6,049 nt of DNA, from NCBI GenBank assembly GCA_017631215.1, contig JAGBTR010000231.1, positions 1 to 6,049 of the forward strand, in the 5' to 3' direction. The notes beneath the pieces are model-generated. The model was not told where the DNA came from. It saw only the letters and a list, made by a program, of their open reading frames with translations, and ran no database searches. Positions 5,088 to 6,049 of the stretch are shown one piece after another. A program made the translations under genes and the position numbers. The DNA comes from Clostridia bacterium. GTDB taxonomy: Bacteria; Bacillota; Clostridia; Oscillospirales; CAG-272. Position 1 is the first letter of the stretch, and the number at the start of each line of letters is the position of its first letter.

Positions 5088-6049
5088 TTACTGTCCGATG
5101 CGATCACTGCCATCGTCGGGGATGGCGCGCGTCATCGCGGCGATGGCGCATTCGATCATATCGTCGGTCGGCTCGTAGACGGTCAATCTCTGCAGAAGAA
5201 GACCGGGAGCCGAGATGATACGCGTCAGGAAATTATCGTGGCGACCCGCAAGCTTGAGCAACTCATAGCCGATACCGACGATCACGGGGATCAGCAGCAG
5301 CTTGACAGGCACGCGAATCCAAAGCTCCCATTCGGGCGGAATGAAAAAGCCCACCACGATACTGACGATGACCATCAGCATCAAAAACGAGGTACCGCAT
5401 CGGGGATGGAAACGACGCATCTTGCGAATGTTCTCCACCGTCAGCTCAAGTCCGGCCTCATAACAGAATATGGTCTTATGCTCCGCGCCGTGAAACATAT
5501 AGGTACGGCGAATGTCCTTCATCAGGGAAACTGCCGCCATATAGCCGATGAGAAGAACCATACGGCAGATGCCCTCGAAGGCCGAGCGCAGATAGCGATT
5601 ATCCATCGCAAAGGGCTGATCGGGCAGCCACTGATAGATCTGCGCGGGCAGCCAGACGAACAGCACGATGGCAAGGCCGAAGCCGAGCACGGTCGAGATG
5701 ACCATCAAAAGCTTCATCATCGGCGACATTTCGTCGCTTGTCTTGCTCTTGTCCTGCTCCTTGGGCGCTGCGTCGGTCTGCTCCTGCGGCTCTGCGGCGA
5801 TATCGGTCGCCTCTTGTGCGGTCTGCTCGACCGTCGCCTCGGCGTTCTTTTTGTTCTTCTTCTCCTTCTTGGGCGTTTGCTCGGTCTCATCAAGTCCCGC
5901 GATCTCGGCACTGCGCATCAGGCACTTGTAGCCAAAGCGCATCGAATCGATGAAATTGAAGATACCGCGGATGAAGGGGATGCGGAAGATTTTGGCGCGC
6001 TGGGTAGAAACGGTCGCCCACTCCTCCAGCACGATCTCACCCTCGGGAT
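5088..6049 (-). CDS. DUF1385 family membrane protein (YqhQ-like), 5' end cut by window edge
   Basis: The reading frame is open to the right edge, so the N-terminus is missing. The first visible residues, PEGEIVLEEW, match the region just after the family's usual N-terminal GGQAVIEGVMMRG-type motif, so about 30 residues are probably lost; the GTG at 6032 is an internal valine. Counting from that proline, the family landmarks are IPFIRGIFNFIDS (about 23-35), a membrane segment (about 112-133), a second (about 160-176), FHGAEHKTIFCYE (185-197), RFHPRCGTSF (212-221), a hydrophobic stretch with GIGYELLKLAGR, and the C-terminal APGLLLQRLTVYEP. The His/Glu/Cys-rich motifs suggest metal binding, which is inference. 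The biochemical role of this family is unknown. A charged, low-complexity linker at about 51-106 (K/E/Q/A/T rich) seems longer than in relatives I recall. It ends with TAA, 33 nt before nagB, and probably shares its transcript. Family assignment is confident; function is not. Confidence 0.92.
   Translation of the reverse strand, partial: PEGEIVLEEWATVSTQRAKIFRIPFIRGIFNFIDSMRFGYKCLMRSAEIAGLDETEQTPKKEKKNKKNAEATVEQTAQEATDIAAEPQEQTDAAPKEQDKSKTSDEMSPMMKLLMVISTVLGFGLAIVLFVWLPAQIYQWLPDQPFAMDNRYLRSAFEGICRMVLLIGYMAAVSLMKDIRRTYMFHGAEHKTIFCYEAGLELTVENIRKMRRFHPRCGTSFLMLMVIVSIVVGFFIPPEWELWIRVPVKLLLIPVIVGIGYELLKLAGRHDNFLTRIISAPGLLLQRLTVYEPTDDMIECAIAAMTRAIPDDGSDRIGQ

Noticed and set aside
5082..5097. Small hairpin CGGAC-AGTAAC-GTCCG over the DUF1385 stop codon as a terminator
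   Set aside because: Only 5 bp of stem and no following T-tract, so readthrough into nagB is expected.

Overview
This window looks like chromosomal DNA of an endospore-forming member of the Clostridia (Bacillota), of moderate to high GC (my impression, not computed). The evidence is a GerA-family spore germination gene with a SigG-type promoter, Gram-positive families (DUF1385/YqhQ, UPF0340/YwlG, DUF4358), and strong AGGAG-type ribosome binding sites. An uncultured gut clostridium is plausible, but the species cannot be read from this sequence. All seven supported genes lie on the minus strand, so transcription runs from the right edge to the left. I saw no mobile element, CRISPR array, tRNA or rRNA.

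Right to left, the first unit is a probable six-gene operon. It contains a DUF1385 membrane protein (5' end cut by the window edge), nagB (glucosamine-6-phosphate deaminase), a UPF0340/YwlG protein, a four-helix membrane protein resembling DUF3021, a membrane-anchored SGNH hydrolase, and a DUF4358 lipoprotein. Gaps between genes are 59 nt or less, and the YwlG stop codon lies inside the next gene's ribosome binding site. A strong intrinsic terminator at 1789-1819 closes the unit. Its last three products act in or outside the membrane, while NagB and YwlG are cytosolic. The set may serve amino-sugar or envelope-glycan metabolism, but this is inferred only from neighbourhood.

The second unit is a single gene for a SpoVAF-like GerA-family protein. 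It has its own SigG/SigF-like promoter (-35 GTATG, 17 nt spacer, -10 CATACTA), a good ribosome binding site, and a 13-bp hairpin terminator just after the stop codon. It appears to be a self-contained forespore-expressed gene placed behind a housekeeping operon.

Positions 1-224 hold no supportable gene. They contain a C-rich (minus-strand G-rich) tract, an AT-rich stretch and an inverted repeat at 13-50. I found no clearly undescribed system. The best leads are the isolated sporulation cassette, the conserved-looking module of unknown families (YwlG, DUF3021-like, SGNH, DUF4358), and a NagB whose allosteric residues are replaced.
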